Source: a virus
Reading direction: 5' to 3' (one strand)
IMG/VR virus record: IMGVR_UViG_3300042446_001484
Span: 1-64,000 of that record
Length of the DNA stretch: 64,000 bases
Shown: in pieces, positions 63,443 to 64,000 of the stretch
Numbering within the stretch: position 1 is the first letter of the stretch
Layout of the letters: each line of letters begins with the position of its first letter
Position numbers and translations under genes: made by a program
Notes under the pieces: model-generated
The model's input: the letters and a program-made list of their open reading frames with translations, nothing else
Told to the model about the DNA's origin: nothing
Database searches by the model: none

Positions 63443-64000
63443 TTAAATTAATTGATTTCTTTTTTCAAATATTTTTTCAAATTTTTCCCAAACAAAAGAT
63501 TTCAATTCATTATTTACTATTAATTTATTTGGTCTTTTTGTAGATACGTTTTTCTTTTCTATTATTAATTTTTCACCAAACCTATTTTCAATGAAATTGA
63601 CAAAATCGTCTAATTTTTTAATATCAAATTCATATGTGCATTTTACATTACTTTTCCAATAGCGTTCAGATATTAGAGTTATTATTATTCCATAAATTTC
63701 TTTGGGTACGTTTATAATATCTTCGGTGTTCCTTTTTAATAATTTCAAAAAACATTCTTCATTAGAGGTATGATTTAATGAGTAAAGTTTATTTACAAAT
63801 TCGCTATCAAATATCTCATAAATAACATTATTATTGATGTCCTCCCATTTACATACTGGTTCATATTCACTATATAATTCTATATAATCCCAAATAAAAT
63901 TTAATGAACTTAACCATTTTTCAAACCAATCTCTAGTGATACATATTGTTTCTTTTTTACCAAACTTAGTTAAGCACTCGTTTAGTGGTATATGCATATG
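63443..64000 (-). CDS. Partial sulfotransferase-like protein, cut by window edge
   Basis: The visible part runs from HMHIPL at the right edge of the window. A Met follows at once, but 'HxHIPL' and ICITRDWFEKWLSSLNFIWD look like the middle of a sulfotransferase (compare HAHEPL and the 'R...R.LS.W' motif in the gene at 62041), so the true start, with the PAPS loop, lies beyond 64000. About 185 residues are seen, Lys/Asn/Ile-rich. The start at 63997 should not be trusted. Confidence 0.68.
   Translation of the reverse strand, partial: HMHIPLNECLTKFGKKETICITRDWFEKWLSSLNFIWDYIELYSEYEPVCKWEDINNNVIYEIFDSEFVNKLYSLNHTSNEECFLKLLKRNTEDIINVPKEIYGIIITLISERYWKSNVKCTYEFDIKKLDDFVNFIENRFGEKLIIEKKNVSTKRPNKLIVNNELKSFVWEKFEKIFEKRNQLI

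Noticed and set aside
1-64000. Search for tRNA, tmRNA and rRNA genes
   Set aside because: No gap contains a cloverleaf-like sequence or ribosomal sequence; nearly all DNA outside 1-650 is covered by protein genes.

Overview
The window looks like part of the genome of a large tailed bacteriophage (Caudoviricetes), most likely with a Bacteroidota (Flavobacteriia-like) host. The phage call rests on tail-fibre genes, homing endonucleases, ThyA, several DNA methyltransferases, a standalone DnaA domain IV, PcfJ-like proteins and dozens of tiny overlapping hypothetical genes. The host call rests on AT-rich sequence, almost no Shine-Dalgarno sites, and TAnnTTTG promoter boxes; the one at 12741-12772 has a TTTG box at exactly the right spacing. 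I see no tRNA, rRNA, CRISPR array, integrase or insertion sequence. The terminase, portal, capsid and polymerase genes must lie elsewhere.

Layout. 1-650 is non-coding and holds a family of GC-rich hairpins plus a terminator. 651-34441 is mostly minus-strand: a glycosyltransferase and an LpxH-like phosphatase, two homing endonucleases, an SF2 helicase with phage-integrase repeats, an HldD-like heptose epimerase, long runs of small overlapping genes, three C5-cytosine methyltransferases, a DnaA-C protein, an exonuclease, a cREC receiver, a HAD phosphatase, an AdoMet-decarboxylase homologue, an iron-sulfur assembly block (IscU, ferredoxin, IscA), two PcfJ-like proteins, an NlpC/P60 peptidase and ThyA. 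Five genes in this half (4071, 12777, 18003, 18443, 19999) share an N-terminus of the form M-x-x-I-(I/L)-x-E-x-Q followed by an (I/L)-x-E site, as in T4 capsid-targeting sequences. Four of them start 4-6 nt after the octamer ATATTTAT.

34500-43763 is on the plus strand. After three small genes it is a sugar/glycan operon: two GT-B and several GT-A glycosyltransferases, a DegT-type aminotransferase, an epimerase and a methyltransferase. 43760-64000 returns to the minus strand. It begins with host-recognition proteins: a glycine-rich tail tip, two LamG-like proteins, and a 1288-aa fibre with about 565 residues of proline-free Gly-(Ser/Thr)-Ser repeats. Transcriptionally upstream of these lies a second modification cluster: a TibC-like heptosyltransferase, a GT/GT/FkbM fusion, SGNH hydrolases, an SDR, a 2OG-Fe(II) oxygenase, a radical SAM enzyme and three sulfotransferase-like proteins.

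How it may fit together. The two glycan clusters plus the heptose epimerase suggest that the phage decorates its own fibres or virion, or remodels the host surface. The TibC-like gene next to the Ser/Thr-rich fibre is the most specific link. The Fe-S block would support Fe-S enzymes such as the radical SAM protein. The shared N-terminal tags point to a set of proteins packaged in the head and delivered to the host, including a multidomain peptidoglycan hydrolase.
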